Part shown: one piece after another, positions 1 through 10,101 of the stretch
Layout: each line of letters begins with the position of its first letter
Position numbering within the stretch: the first letter of the stretch is position 1
Assembly: GCA_029979375.1 (NCBI GenBank)
Contig: JAPOHQ010000004.1
Location: 1 to 37,290, forward strand
DNA: 37,290 bases
Origin: Microbacteriaceae bacterium
Lineage (GTDB): Bacteria; Actinomycetota; Actinomycetes; Actinomycetales; Microbacteriaceae
Reading direction: 5' to 3'
Notes under the pieces: generated by a model
Database searches by the model: none
What the model was told of the DNA's origin: nothing
Seen by the model: the letters and a program-made list of their open reading frames with translations, nothing else
Translations under genes and position numbers: made by a program

Positions 1-2
1 TC

Positions 3-95
3 ATGAAGGACATGGGCTTCACGGGTCAGCTGGTGAATGGCGGTTCGGTTGCCAATGCCTCGAGCCAACTCGGTTTGCCAATCGTTGGCGACTAA
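3..95 (+). CDS. 3' end of a truncated CDS, possibly a rhodanese-like domain protein
   Basis: Open frame from the window edge ...MKDMGFTGQLVNGGSVANASSQLGLPIVGD* ending TAA 93-95; the 'GF..LVNGG......LGLPIV' ending resembles a rhodanese domain C-terminus. Too short to be sure. Confidence 0.4.
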   Translation: MKDMGFTGQLVNGGSVANASSQLGLPIVGD

Positions 96-109
96 CTCAC
101 AGAAACTGG

Positions 110-135
110 ACGGCGGCCCCAAAGGGCCGTTAAAA
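110..135 (+). terminator. Possible hairpin/terminator between upstream CDS and leuB
   Basis: CGGCCC-CAAA-GGGCCG inverted repeat (114-129) just after the upstream stop; poor T tract. Confidence 0.3.
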
Positions 136-183
136 CGAGTAAAAAAGCCAATAAGGTTGTCTTAGTCAATCTGTGAGGCAAAC

Positions 184-1203
184 GTGAGCAATCTAAATCT
201 GGCAGTCATTCCCGGTGATGGAATCGGTCCAGAGGTCATAGCTGTTGCCTTGCAGGCTCTTGAAAAATCTGGGGTTTCCTTCACTCCAACCACCTATGAC
301 TTTGGCGCCAGACGATATCTTTCCACCGCCGAGATTCTCAGCGATGATGACTTGAATCAGCTCGCAAAACACGACGCGATTCTGTTGGGGGCGATCGGTG
401 ACCCTCAAGTCCCATCGGGAATCCTCGAGCGCGGCCTATTGCTAAAGCTTCGATTCAGTTTTGACCACCACATAAATCTCCGACCCAGCAAGCTCTACCC
501 GGGGGTCGTATCGCTGTTGTCTGGTAGCTCCGAGATCGACTTTGTGGTTGTCCGCGAGGGCACCGAGGGCCCCTATGTTGGCAACGGTGGTGCGCTGCGA
601 GTGGGAACCGAGCAGGAGCTCGCCAACGAGGTTTCCGTGAACACCGCGTTTGGCGTTCGTCGCGCTGTGGAATACGCCTTCGGGCTGGCTCAAACCAGAG
701 AGCGGAAGCACGTGACCCTGGTCCACAAGACCAATGTTCTGGTGCACGCCGGCTCGCTCTGGTCCAGGACGGTCGCAGAGATCGCTCAGGGCTATCCGCA
801 GGTCAGCCACGATTACATGCACATCGACGCCGCCACCATCCACATGGTCACCTCCCCTCAGAGATTTGACGTGATTGTCACCGACAACCTCTTTGGCGAC
901 ATCATCACCGACCTAGCTGCGGCTATATCTGGTGGAATTGGGCTCGCTGCATCCGCTAATCTGAACCCCAGCGGGGCATTTCCCTCCATGTTCGAACCCG
1001 TCCATGGATCTGCCCCAGACATCGCCGGAAAAAACCTGGCTGATCCGACCGCAGCAATCCTGTCCGCGGCACTCATGGCTAAGACCCTTGGTCACATCGA
1101 GGCAGCCGAAAGAATTGAAAACGCTGTTGCCGCGGATTTGCTCGAGGGTAAGACCGGTCGCAGCACCGATGAGATTGCGCAAGCGATTCTGGAAAAGATC
1201 TAG
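184..1203 (+). CDS. leuB: 3-isopropylmalate dehydrogenase
   Basis: 339 aa, GTG start; '[11 protein letters not shown]', '[22 protein letters not shown]', '[14 protein letters not shown]' are IPMDH signatures. Confidence 0.96.
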   Translation: MSNLNLAVIPGDGIGPEVIAVALQALEKSGVSFTPTTYDFGARRYLSTAEILSDDDLNQLAKHDAILLGAIGDPQVPSGILERGLLLKLRFSFDHHINLRPSKLYPGVVSLLSGSSEIDFVVVREGTEGPYVGNGGALRVGTEQELANEVSVNTAFGVRRAVEYAFGLAQTRERKHVTLVHKTNVLVHAGSLWSRTVAEIAQGYPQVSHDYMHIDAATIHMVTSPQRFDVIVTDNLFGDIITDLAAAISGGIGLAASANLNPSGAFPSMFEPVHGSAPDIAGKNLADPTAAILSAALMAKTLGHIEAAERIENAVAADLLEGKTGRSTDEIAQAILEKI

Positions 1204-1206
1204 AGA

Positions 1207-2292
1207 ATGCAGTTTTCGATAACCAAGAACCCGAGCCCCACGCCTGCCGACGAGCGCGCCAAGGTGCTGGCTGCCCCAACCTTCGGAACTCACTTCACCG
1301 ACCACCAGGTCGTCGTTGTGTGGGAAAAGGGAAAAGGTTGGCACTCTGCCGAGGTGATTCCCTACGGCCCCATAATGATGGACCCATCGTCGGCGGTGCT
1401 GCACTACGGCCAGGAAATCTTTGAGGGCATCAAGGCCTACCGCCATCCCGATGGCTCGATTTGGACCTTCCGACCAGAGAAGAACGCCCAGCGCCTGCAA
1501 AAATCTGCCAAGCGGATGGCACTGCCAGAGCTCCCAGAAGATATCTTCATCGAGTCGCTCAGGCAACTTATTGCGGTTGATGGCGACTGGGTTCCTGAGG
1601 CAGAGGGCGAAAAGACCCTGTATTTCCGACCTTTTGAGATTGCGGCCGAGAACTATCTAGGGGTCAGGCCCGCGAACCGAGTGGAATACCGGCTGATCGC
1701 ATCGCCGGTTGGGCCTTACTTCACCGGAGGCATCAAGCCCGTCTCAATCTGGATTGCCCTCGGCTCGGCAAGGGCCGGCAAGCACGGCACCGGTGAGGCA
1801 AAGACCGGAGGCAACTACGCGGCATCGCTTCTTGCACAGCAGGAGGGCAACGAAAACGGCTGCTCGCAGGTCATGTTCCTCGATGCCGAAAGCGGCACCT
1901 ATATCGAAGAACTCGGTGGTATGAATCTGTTCTTCATCTACAAGGACGGTTCGGTAGTGACACCATCGCTTGATGGCACCATCCTCCACGGCATCACTCG
2001 TGATTCGGTCATCACCCTGCTCGAGGACCGCGGCCACAAAGTCACCCAGCGTCGCTTCGAACTCAGTGAGCTGCGAGAGAAGGCCGCCAGCGGCGAGATT
2101 GTTGAAGTATTTGCCTGCGGAACCGCGGCCGTAATCACCCCGGTCGGACTGCTCAAATCCAAGGAAGAAGAAATCCTCATCGCCGGCAATGAGCCTGGCG
2201 AACTGACAGTAGCCCTTCGCAAAGAATTGACCGGAATTCAATACGGAACCGTAAGCGACAAACACAACTGGATGTTGAAGCTGAAAGACTAA
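1207..2292 (+). CDS. ilvE: Branched-chain amino acid aminotransferase
   Basis: 361 aa; 'YGQEIFEGIKAYR', 'GGNYAASLLAQ', 'EELGGMNLFF' are class IV aminotransferase (BCAT) motifs. Confidence 0.96.
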   Translation: MQFSITKNPSPTPADERAKVLAAPTFGTHFTDHQVVVVWEKGKGWHSAEVIPYGPIMMDPSSAVLHYGQEIFEGIKAYRHPDGSIWTFRPEKNAQRLQKSAKRMALPELPEDIFIESLRQLIAVDGDWVPEAEGEKTLYFRPFEIAAENYLGVRPANRVEYRLIASPVGPYFTGGIKPVSIWIALGSARAGKHGTGEAKTGGNYAASLLAQQEGNENGCSQVMFLDAESGTYIEELGGMNLFFIYKDGSVVTPSLDGTILHGITRDSVITLLEDRGHKVTQRRFELSELREKAASGEIVEVFACGTAAVITPVGLLKSKEEEILIAGNEPGELTVALRKELTGIQYGTVSDKHNWMLKLKD

Positions 2293-2296
2293 AAAA

Positions 2297-3043
2297 ATGA
2301 AAATTGTGAGGTTTAGCCAAGCCGGAGAAACTCACTACGGGATCCTCGAAGGATCCTCAATCGCGCTCATTGATTCTCCCTATTCGCTGGTTGCCACCGG
2401 CGAATCAGCAGAGCTGCAAGAGGTCAAATTAGAGGTTCCAATCCAGCCCAAGAAGGTGATCTGCGTCGGGTTGAACTTTGCAGATCACGCCCACGAAATC
2501 AACCAGGAGCCCCCGAGCGAGCCCCTGTTCTTCTTCAAACCTTCCTCTTCGCTGACCGCTCACGAAACCCCGATAGTGCTTCCTCACCAGTCACAGCAGG
2601 TCGAGATTGAGGTTGAGCTTGCGATCGTGATTGGCAAGCGGGTCAAAGACATCGAGCCAACCCAAGCCAAAGACGCGGTCTTGGGATTCACGATTGCGAA
2701 CGATGTCACCGCCCGGGATCTGCAGTTCAGGGATCTGCAGTGGGCGAGAGCGAAGGCATTCGACAGCTTCTGCCCATTGGGGCCTTGGATTGAGACCGAC
2801 TTCGATCCCACTCAGAAGCAGCTGACATCGCGGATCAATGGCGACACGAGGCAGGACTCACCGACCTCTCAGATGGTCTTTGATCCCTGGGAGCTCATCA
2901 GCTTCATATCGAAGAACCTGACCCTGGAACCAGGCGATGTCATCTTGACCGGGTCGCCCAGTGGCATTTCTAAAATCGTCAGCGGTGACCAGGTGGAGTG
3001 TGAAATCGAGGGAATCGGCATCCTCAGAAACAATGTCACCTAG
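2297..3043 (+). CDS. Fumarylacetoacetate hydrolase family protein
   Basis: 248 aa; '[15 protein letters not shown]', '[12 protein letters not shown]', '[12 protein letters not shown]' FAH-family signatures. Confidence 0.93.
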   Translation: MKIVRFSQAGETHYGILEGSSIALIDSPYSLVATGESAELQEVKLEVPIQPKKVICVGLNFADHAHEINQEPPSEPLFFFKPSSSLTAHETPIVLPHQSQQVEIEVELAIVIGKRVKDIEPTQAKDAVLGFTIANDVTARDLQFRDLQWARAKAFDSFCPLGPWIETDFDPTQKQLTSRINGDTRQDSPTSQMVFDPWELISFISKNLTLEPGDVILTGSPSGISKIVSGDQVECEIEGIGILRNNVT

Positions 3044-3057
3044 GCTTTGCTCTAGTT

Positions 3058-4557
3058 ATGACTGAGATCACCGCACCAATCACAGACGCCTCCGGATCGG
3101 ATATTCGCGTCAGGTTTTGCCCCTCACCGACCGGCACACCACACGTCGGCCTCATCCGCACCGCACTGTTCAACTGGGCATATGCGCGCAAAGTGGGAGG
3201 CAAGTTCATCTTCCGCATCGAGGACACCGATGCCGCTCGTGACAGCGAGGAGAGCTACTCCCAACTGGTCGAGGCTTTGCGGTGGCTCGGGCTCGACTGG
3301 GACGAGGGGATTGATGTTGGCGGGCCAAACGGCCCCTATCGCCAGAGCGAACGGCGCGAGATCTACCTGGAAGTCGTTGAGAAGCTGAAGGCCTCTGGTC
3401 ACATCTACGAAAGCTTCCTAACTGCCGAGGAGATCGAGGAGCGCAACAAGGCGGCCGGTCGCGCGGTGCAACTTGGCTATGACAACTCTGAACGTAACCT
3501 CAGCGCAGAAGATCGCGAGCGCTACCTAGCCGAGGGTAGGAAGCCGGCGCTTAGGTTGCGGGTTCCGGACCAGGAGATCAGCTTCGTCGACCTTGTAAGG
3601 GGACCGGTTACCTTCCCGGCTGGCTCCTTCCCGGACTTTGTGGTGGTGCGACCAGGTGGAGAACCCCTCTACACGCTGGTGAACCCCGTTGACGATGCCC
3701 TGATGGGCATAACCCACGTTCTCCGAGGTGAGGACCTGCTCTCCTCAACCCCGAGGCAAATTGCCCTCTACAACGCCCTATATGAGGCTGGCATCGCCAA
3801 GTTCATCCCGAGGTTTGGCCACCTCCCATTTGTAATGGGGGAGGGCAACAAGAAGCTCTCGAAGCGCAACCCTGAGAGCAACCTCTTCCTGCATCGCGAT
3901 CGCGGCTTTATCCGCGAGGGGCTGCTGAATTATCTGGCGCTGCTTGGGTGGTCAATCGCGAGCGACAGGGACATCTTCACGCTCGAGGAGATGTGTGAGA
4001 AGTTCGAGATTTCCGATGTCAATCCAAACCCGGCAAGGTTTGACCAGAAGAAGGCCGACGCTATCAACGCGGCCCACATCAGGCTGCTTGCTCCCGAGGA
4101 CTTTGCTGGCAGGTTGGTGCCATACCTCAAGCGGGACGGGGTGCTCAGCGATTCTCCATCCGATGCGGAGCTGGCAAAGCTTTCGGAAGTAGCACCGCTG
4201 CTGCAAGAGCGACTAACAGTTCTCGGTGACGCATCGAACATGATTCGCTTCCTGTTTAGCGACGAGGTGGACTACGAAGCGCAGGCCATGGAGCAGCTTC
4301 CAGAGAACGCCCCCGAGATAGTGGGCAGGTGCCGAGAGGTGCTTGGAGATCTTGCTGATTTCAGCACCGCCAGCATCCAGGGGGCCTTGAATTCTGCGCT
4401 CATCGAGGGCATGGGGCTCAAGCCCAGAGATGCTTTTGGGGCCCTGAGGACCGCGATTTCTGGTCGCCGGGTCACCCCGCCGCTGTTTGAATCGCTTGAA
4501 ATTCTGGGTCAGGCGGCATCCGTTGCCCGACTGGATGCATTCCTGGCAGCCCGCTAA
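3058..4557 (+). CDS. gltX: Glutamyl-tRNA synthetase
   Basis: 499 aa; '[22 protein letters not shown]' (HIGH-type) and 'NKKLSKRNP' (KMSKS-type). Confidence 0.97.
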   Translation: MTEITAPITDASGSDIRVRFCPSPTGTPHVGLIRTALFNWAYARKVGGKFIFRIEDTDAARDSEESYSQLVEALRWLGLDWDEGIDVGGPNGPYRQSERREIYLEVVEKLKASGHIYESFLTAEEIEERNKAAGRAVQLGYDNSERNLSAEDRERYLAEGRKPALRLRVPDQEISFVDLVRGPVTFPAGSFPDFVVVRPGGEPLYTLVNPVDDALMGITHVLRGEDLLSSTPRQIALYNALYEAGIAKFIPRFGHLPFVMGEGNKKLSKRNPESNLFLHRDRGFIREGLLNYLALLGWSIASDRDIFTLEEMCEKFEISDVNPNPARFDQKKADAINAAHIRLLAPEDFAGRLVPYLKRDGVLSDSPSDAELAKLSEVAPLLQERLTVLGDASNMIRFLFSDEVDYEAQAMEQLPENAPEIVGRCREVLGDLADFSTASIQGALNSALIEGMGLKPRDAFGALRTAISGRRVTPPLFESLEILGQAASVARLDAFLAAR

Positions 4558-4584
4558 GATAGAGCCTCGGACCTAAGGTCCCCC

Positions 4585-4659
4585 TGGGGTATGGTGTAAT
4601 TGGCAACACGGAGGTTTCTGGTACCTTTGTTCTTGGTTCGAGTCCAGGTACCCCAGCCA
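4585..4659 (+). tRNA. tRNA-Gln (anticodon CTG), CCA encoded
   Basis: Acceptor TGGGGTA/TACCCCA, anticodon stem-loop GAGGT-TTCTGGT-ACCTT, T arm CTTGG-TTCGAGT-CCAGG, discriminator G then CCA. Confidence 0.93.
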
Positions 4660-4670
4660 GAGGCGGCAAA

Positions 4671-5054
4671 ATGCTTGAGATTTTTGCAGCTGGTTTTCTA
4701 GTCTTCGCTTTCACTGCTCTAGCCCTTTTTGAACTTGCCATTGTGCTCGGTGCACCGCTTGGTGAGTACTCCTTCGGTGGCCAAAACAAGGGCACCCTTC
4801 CCGCCGCATGGCGCGTGGTGGCATTCTTCTTCGTCTTCTTTTCACTCGCGGTCGCGGGACACTACCTGGCCCAAACCGGAGTGCTCAACCCGCTTTTGGA
4901 TGCTCCGACAAATAGCGTCGTGAATTGGCTGCTAGTTGGTTTCACCACATTTTCGGCGGTTGCAAACAATCTGACACGTAGTCAGAAGGAGAAGCGGCTT
5001 TGGGGTGGAACGACAGTCGCGATGCTGCTCTGTGCGGTAATCGTTGCGATCTAA
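4671..5054 (+). CDS. Small hypothetical membrane protein
   Basis: 127 aa with about four hydrophobic segments; SD-like upstream; no family recognised with confidence. Confidence 0.75.
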   Translation: MLEIFAAGFLVFAFTALALFELAIVLGAPLGEYSFGGQNKGTLPAAWRVVAFFFVFFSLAVAGHYLAQTGVLNPLLDAPTNSVVNWLLVGFTTFSAVANNLTRSQKEKRLWGGTTVAMLLCAVIVAI

Positions 5055-5683
5055 AGCTCCCAGCGATCGCCAGGCATGAGGTAGCGGAACTGACCTCCGT
5101 GAGATTCCGTAACCTCCTGGATCCTGCCGTTCTGAAGCGCATTGCCTTCCTCTGACAGCAGGGCATTGTGGGTGGGGAAGCACCTCTGCGGCTTGATATG
5201 TGCCAAGAAGTCCATAACGTCAGAAATCTTCAGCCATGGCGCGCTCGACGGGCAGGCTAGGGTCTTGACCTTGATTTCCGGAATCGTGTAGCTGTCTCCC
5301 GGGTAATAAAGCTCGTCGTTGACCAGCAGCCCAAAGTTTTCGACCAGTGGAATGCTGCGGTGAATCTCCTGGTGCAGATAGCCAAAGAATTCCAAAACAA
5401 ATGTGCCGACCTCGTGCCTATCTCCATGGGAGACGGCACTGACGGGTAACCCATCTAGCTTGTTTGCTACCTCTGCCGTGCCAAATAGCTTGGCCTCTGG
5501 ATGTCGGGCTATTAGCTCTTCGATGTGTGGCCGATGGCTGTGATCGTCGTGCACGTGTGAAAGCGTGATCGCAACCACGTTTTCGGTTTCGGGCAGAGTG
5601 GAATAGAAGCCCGGATCTACCACGAGCTGCTCGCCGGCATTAGAAACCACCAGTAGTGCGTGCTTGTGCTTCGTGATTTCCAT
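5051..5683 (-). CDS. MBL-fold metal-dependent hydrolase
   Basis: 210 aa; 'TLSHVHDDHSHRP' (HxHxDH), 'YYPGDSYTIPE', 'FPTHNALL'; SD AAAGGAG upstream. Confidence 0.88.
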   Translation of the reverse strand: MEITKHKHALLVVSNAGEQLVVDPGFYSTLPETENVVAITLSHVHDDHSHRPHIEELIARHPEAKLFGTAEVANKLDGLPVSAVSHGDRHEVGTFVLEFFGYLHQEIHRSIPLVENFGLLVNDELYYPGDSYTIPEIKVKTLACPSSAPWLKISDVMDFLAHIKPQRCFPTHNALLSEEGNALQNGRIQEVTESHGGQFRYLMPGDRWEL

Positions 5684-5701
5684 GGCGCTCCTTTACGAAT
5701 C

Positions 5702-5711
5702 AGTCTATGTT
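5702..5711. promoter_or_regulatory. Divergent overlapping -10 elements for MBL hydrolase (-) and diacylglycerol kinase family gene (+)
   Basis: Minus-strand TAGACT (5702-5707) and plus-strand TATGTT (5706-5711) share the central TA; both genes have SDs and short leaders. Confidence 0.45.
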
Positions 5712-5731
5712 TGCACTACCAGGAGGTGGCA

Positions 5732-6625
5732 ATGAAGCCGCTAGGAGTAATCATCAATCCCGCAGCAAACCGGGGTCGAGGAAATCTGATTGGCGATCGA
5801 GCCCTTGCGGCATTCCGCGAGGCAGGAGTCAAAACTATCGATCTATCCGGGCAGAGTGCCAGCGACGCTCGTGAGCGAGCAAACCAAGCCCTAAGCGCCT
5901 CTGAGATTGGGGCGATCGTAGCCATCGGGGGAGACGGCACGAGCCAACTGGGGGTCAACATCGCGATGGAGCACTCGGTGCCAATCGGTCTGGTTCCAGC
6001 CGGCAGCGGCAACGACCAGGTTCGGGAAATCGGCGTCCCGCTGGGAGATCCTGATGCTGCCGTTCTCAACATTGTTGAGGGTATGAAAAAGCCAAAGCCG
6101 GTAGATGTGATGTGGGTTGAAACCTCAGCAAAGTCCTTTTGGTCATTCGGTTCGGTTTCGGCAGGCTTCGATGCGCTCTGTGCCAAGCGCGCCAACTCGC
6201 TGCGCTGGCCGAAGGGACCTAACTCCTATGTCGCTGCCATGCTCCTAGAGCTTCCCAGCTTTGAGCCGATTCGCTACAAAATCGAGGCGGATGGAAAGAC
6301 TCGTGAGATCAAGGCGATGCTCTGCGGGGTGGCCAACGTGAAGAACTTTGGTGGCGGAATGAAGATCTCCCCAGAATCCGAAATGCAGGATGGCGAGCTC
6401 GAGGTCTTTATCCTGCACGAGGTTTCCAGGCCGAAGCTTCTGAAGATTTTTCCCAGCGTCTACAAGGGCGAGCACATCCGCTACTCGGAGGTTGAGATTT
6501 TCAAGGCAAAGCAGATTCGGATCTCCAATGATGGCTTCCCGGTCTCCTGCGATGGCGAGCTGGTCGGCAATGCACCGTTCTCGGTAACGCTTCACCCCGG
6601 CAAGCTGCAGCTGTTGAGCAAATAA
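5732..6625 (+). CDS. Diacylglycerol kinase / lipid kinase family protein
   Basis: 297 aa from ATG 5732 with AGGAGG upstream; 'GVIINPAANRGRG', 'IVAIGGDGTSQLGVN', 'IPIGLVPAGSGND'-type DAGK catalytic motifs. Confidence 0.92.
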   Translation: MKPLGVIINPAANRGRGNLIGDRALAAFREAGVKTIDLSGQSASDARERANQALSASEIGAIVAIGGDGTSQLGVNIAMEHSVPIGLVPAGSGNDQVREIGVPLGDPDAAVLNIVEGMKKPKPVDVMWVETSAKSFWSFGSVSAGFDALCAKRANSLRWPKGPNSYVAAMLLELPSFEPIRYKIEADGKTREIKAMLCGVANVKNFGGGMKISPESEMQDGELEVFILHEVSRPKLLKIFPSVYKGEHIRYSEVEIFKAKQIRISNDGFPVSCDGELVGNAPFSVTLHPGKLQLLSK

Positions 6626-6626
6626 A

Positions 6627-6655
6627 TTGCCCTAGTGGGTCATTTGTGGCATGAT
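6627..6655 (+). promoter_or_regulatory. Candidate housekeeping promoter of tRNA-Glu
   Basis: TTGCCC (6627-6632), 17-bp spacer, CATGAT (6650-6655), about 20 bp before the tRNA. Confidence 0.4.
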
Positions 6656-6676
6656 TCTTGGGTTGCACTGCACCAA

Positions 6677-6749
6677 GGCCCCATCGTTTAGCGGCCTAGG
6701 ACGCCGCCCTCTCACGGCGGTAGCGGGGGTTCAAATCCCCCTGGGGTCA
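6677..6749 (+). tRNA. tRNA-Glu (anticodon CTC)
   Basis: Acceptor GGCCCCA/TGGGGTC, anticodon stem-loop CCGCC-CTCTCAC-GGCGG, T arm GGGGG-TTCAAAT-CCCCC. Confidence 0.95.
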
Positions 6750-6750
6750 C

Positions 6751-6793
6751 AATCTCGCTCTTGATGACAAAATCTCGGGAGCGAGATTTTTTA
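6751..6793. terminator. Rho-independent terminator after tRNA-Glu
   Basis: Perfect 10-bp inverted repeat AATCTCGCTC (6751-6760) / GAGCGAGATT (6779-6788) followed by a T run. Confidence 0.85.
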
Positions 6794-8026
6794 TCTCCAC
6801 CTTCTTGAATAAGCGGCACCGAGCACAATCAAAACCACTGGCAAGAGCGCAGCGGCGTTCAGGCCCCCGAAGGTGTAGAGGGTGAGGATTGTGCCGGAGA
6901 TGGCTCCTCCGAAGGCCCCCGAGAGGCTCATCAGCGAGTCGCTGAAGCCCTGAACGTGGGGGCGGTCCGCGACGTCCACCGTCTCGCTCAGCAGCGCGCT
7001 CCCAGCAACTGTGGCTGCCGACCACCCAAGGCCCAGCAGAAAAAGACCAAGCATCACAAGATAAAAGTCGAACTGCCCAAAGCCTGACACCGCAAGCGAA
7101 ACCAAGAGAATCAACTGGCCCAGGAGAACCGTCTTCCTAGCACCGAGCTTGTCGCTGACTATTCCAAATACCGGAGCAAACGCATACATTCCAGCAACGT
7201 GAAGCGAAATAGTAAGCCCCACATCCGCAAGCGAGTGGCCCGCGCCTGAGAGGTGGGCTGGGGTCATCGACATGACCGAGACCATCACCATGTGACTGAG
7301 CGCGATGCTCATGACCGCGAAGGCGGCGATAGGGGTCTTTCGAATAACGGCTATCGCTTCGCTGGCCTTGCGCCGAGCTGGGATGCCGCTAATGCCACTG
7401 ACTTCGCGGGCAACAAAAAGTGGGTCCGGGCGTAGGCCAAACCAAAAGACAAGCGTTGAGCTTGTTTGGGCAATGATCGTGAGCAGGAACGGACCGGCAA
7501 GGTGTGGCAGCCCGATGGCCAGACCGAGAGCCTCACCCGGGGCAATTAGGTTTGGACCGATCACGGCACCAAGGGTTGTTGCCCAAACGACTATTGAGAG
7601 ATCACGACCTTTTTTCTTGCTGGTTGGGATGTCGGCAGCCGCGAAGCGGGCCTGAAGCCCGACGGCGGTTGCAGAGCCGAGTAAAAACAGGGAGATTAGC
7701 TCGATTGGAAAGGACCTGATGCCCGCAGCCAGCATCATGCCCGCGGCACCAAGGATCGCAAGCCCCGCGCCAAGAGCAAGGGCTACCCTGCGACCGCGTT
7801 TTGAGGCGGCGTTAGCAAGTGGAATCGCCACAAAGGCCGAACCCAGAGTGCTCAGGGTTGCAGCCGCACCTGACCAGGCCGGCGTTCCTGAGAGCTCGGT
7901 GGCCATGATTGCCCCGACCGAGAGGGTTGCTCCGAAGCCAAAGCCTCCCAGAGACTGCCCGGTGGCAAGTACCTTGACCGTTCTTGCCTGAATTGCCGCG
8001 AGATCAGCCTTAGTTGCTTGAGCCAC
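6791..8026 (-). CDS. MFS transporter
   Basis: 411 aa, ~12 hydrophobic segments, GTG start; MFS-like '[11 protein letters not shown]'. Confidence 0.88.
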   Translation of the reverse strand: MAQATKADLAAIQARTVKVLATGQSLGGFGFGATLSVGAIMATELSGTPAWSGAAATLSTLGSAFVAIPLANAASKRGRRVALALGAGLAILGAAGMMLAAGIRSFPIELISLFLLGSATAVGLQARFAAADIPTSKKKGRDLSIVVWATTLGAVIGPNLIAPGEALGLAIGLPHLAGPFLLTIIAQTSSTLVFWFGLRPDPLFVAREVSGISGIPARRKASEAIAVIRKTPIAAFAVMSIALSHMVMVSVMSMTPAHLSGAGHSLADVGLTISLHVAGMYAFAPVFGIVSDKLGARKTVLLGQLILLVSLAVSGFGQFDFYLVMLGLFLLGLGWSAATVAGSALLSETVDVADRPHVQGFSDSLMSLSGAFGGAISGTILTLYTFGGLNAAALLPVVLIVLGAAYSRRWR

Positions 8027-8032
8027 CAGAAC

Positions 8033-8038
8033 AATCTA
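8033..8038 (-). promoter_or_regulatory. Leaderless-type -10 of the MFS gene
   Basis: TAGATT, 6 nt (GTTCTG), then GTG start. Confidence 0.5.
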
Positions 8039-8082
8039 CTCCTCGGCTAAACTTGGGGATTGCGCACTCGCGAGGTGAAACC

Positions 8083-9498
8083 ATGACCGAAAAGCCACTT
8101 ACCCTGGCCGAGAAGCTCTGGAAGGACCACCTGGTCCAAAAGGGCGAGAATGGTGCGCCCGATTTGCTCTATATCGACCTGCACCTGATCCACGAGGTGA
8201 CCTCACCGCAGGCCTTTGATGGCTTGCGGATGGCCGGCAGAGACATCCGCCGCAAAGACCTGACTATTGCGACCGAGGATCACAACACCCCGACCCAGGA
8301 CATTCATCTTCCAATTGCGGAGCCGACCTCTCGGGCACAGGTTCAAGCCCTGAGGGACAACACCAAGGAATTCGGCGTCAGAATCCACTCGCTGGGCGAT
8401 GAGAACCAGGGAATCGTGCACGTCGTTGGTCCGCAGCTGGGGCTCACCATGCCTGGTCTGACGGTAGTTTGCGGCGATTCTCACACCTCCACCCACGGCG
8501 CCTTTGGCTCGCTCGCCATGGGAATCGGCACCAGCGAGGTTGAGCATGTGCTCGCGACCCAGACTCTTCCCCTCAAGCCCTTCAAGACGATGGCAATCAA
8601 CGTCGAGGGAACCCTCCGGCCCGGTGTCACCGCCAAGGACATCATTTTGGCCGTGATTGCAAAGATCTCCACCGGCGGCGGTCAGGGCTATGTCCTCGAG
8701 TATCGCGGAAGCGCAATTCGATCGCTCTCGATGGAAGGTCGTATGACCATCTGCAACATGTCCATCGAGGCTGGTGCTCGCGCAGGAATGGTTGCCCCCG
8801 ACGAGACAACCTTTGAATATCTCAAGGGCCGCCCCCACGCACCAACCGGTGCCGACTGGGACGCGGCAATGGAGTATTGGAAGACCCTCAAGACAGACGA
8901 GGGAGCCACCTTTGATGCCGAGGTATTTATCGATGCCGACAACCTTGACCCGTTTGTGACCTGGGGCACCAACCCCGGCCAGGGAGTTTCGTTGTTGGAC
9001 AGCGTGCCAGACCCTGCAAGCTACTCCGATGCCACCGAGCGTGCGGCTGCCGAACGTGCATTGGAATACATGGATCTGACGCCGGGAACCAAGATGAAAG
9101 ACATTCGCGTTGACACCGTTTTCCTTGGCTCCTGCACCAACGCTCGGATCGAGGACTTGCGAGCCGCAGCGGCGATTATCGAGGGCAAAAAGAAGGCAGA
9201 CGGCGTTCGGATGATGGTCGTGCCCGGTAGCCAAAAGGTGAGGCTGCAGGCGGAGGCCGAAGGGTTGGACAAGATATTCAAGGACTTTGGCGCCGACTGG
9301 CGCTTTGCCGGCTGCTCAATGTGTTTGGGCATGAATCCCGACCAGTTGGCCCCGGGGGAGCGCGCGGCATCGACTTCAAACCGCAACTTCGAGGGCAGGC
9401 AGGGCAAGGGTGCCAGAACCCACCTGGTTTCCCCGGTGGTAGCGGCAGCAACCGCAATTCGCGGAACCCTCTCGAGCCCTTCGGATCTGGAGGCATAG
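8083..9498 (+). CDS. leuC: 3-isopropylmalate dehydratase large subunit
   Basis: ATG 8083 with GAGGTG SD; '[17 protein letters not shown]', Fe-S cysteines in '[11 protein letters not shown]' and '[14 protein letters not shown]'. Confidence 0.97.
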   Translation: MTEKPLTLAEKLWKDHLVQKGENGAPDLLYIDLHLIHEVTSPQAFDGLRMAGRDIRRKDLTIATEDHNTPTQDIHLPIAEPTSRAQVQALRDNTKEFGVRIHSLGDENQGIVHVVGPQLGLTMPGLTVVCGDSHTSTHGAFGSLAMGIGTSEVEHVLATQTLPLKPFKTMAINVEGTLRPGVTAKDIILAVIAKISTGGGQGYVLEYRGSAIRSLSMEGRMTICNMSIEAGARAGMVAPDETTFEYLKGRPHAPTGADWDAAMEYWKTLKTDEGATFDAEVFIDADNLDPFVTWGTNPGQGVSLLDSVPDPASYSDATERAAAERALEYMDLTPGTKMKDIRVDTVFLGSCTNARIEDLRAAAAIIEGKKKADGVRMMVVPGSQKVRLQAEAEGLDKIFKDFGADWRFAGCSMCLGMNPDQLAPGERAASTSNRNFEGRQGKGARTHLVSPVVAAATAIRGTLSSPSDLEA

Positions 9499-10101
9499 AT
9501 GGAACGCATTTCAGTATTCTCAGGAGTTGCTGCACCGCTGAAGCGCAGCAATGTCGATACCGATCAGATCATCCCCGCCGTATACCTCAAGCGCATCACC
9601 AAGACCGGTTTCGAGGACGGACTTTTTGCCAACTGGCGACAAGATCCCGATTTCGTGCTGAACCAGGAGCCCTTTACGAAGGCACAGATCCTGATTGCCG
9701 GCAGCGACTTCGGCACTGGAAGCTCAAGGGAGCACGCGGTTTGGGCACTGAGAGACTTTGGCTTCAAGGCGGTGTTTTCTTCCAAGTTTGCGGATATCTT
9801 CCGCGGCAACTCTGGTAAGCAGGGGCTTGTGACCGGGGTAATCAGCGACGCGGACACCGAGATGCTTTGGAGGGCGATTGACGCTAACCCAGGCCTTGAG
9901 CTGACCGTCGATCTGCCAGCCCAGGAGCTCCGCCTGGGGGACACCGTGGTCAGCTTCGAGATAGACGAATACACTAAGTGGCGTCTCATGGAGGGCCTCG
10001 ATGACATCGGGATCACTCTCCAGAGCGAGGAGGCCATAGCCGCCTACGAGGCCAGAAGAGAGTCCTGGAAACCCAAGACACTCCCTGCCAAAGGAGTCTG
10101 A
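9499..10101 (+). CDS. leuD: 3-isopropylmalate dehydratase small subunit
   Basis: 200 aa; '[14 protein letters not shown]', '[17 protein letters not shown]', '[10 protein letters not shown]'. Confidence 0.96.
   Translation: MERISVFSGVAAPLKRSNVDTDQIIPAVYLKRITKTGFEDGLFANWRQDPDFVLNQEPFTKAQILIAGSDFGTGSSREHAVWALRDFGFKAVFSSKFADIFRGNSGKQGLVTGVISDADTEMLWRAIDANPGLELTVDLPAQELRLGDTVVSFEIDEYTKWRLMEGLDDIGITLQSEEAIAAYEARRESWKPKTLPAKGV

Noticed and set aside
913-1566. 217-aa minus-strand ORF spanning leuB/ilvE
   Set aside because: Antisense to two well-supported genes; spurious.
4568-4580. GGACCTAAGGTCC near-palindrome before tRNA-Gln as a terminator or attenuator
   Set aside because: One-nucleotide loop and no T tract; could be chance next to the GC-rich acceptor stem.
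8203-9234. 343-aa minus-strand ORF opposite leuC
   Set aside because: Fully antisense to a highly conserved gene; composition is a reverse-complement artefact, with no domain or RBS recognised.
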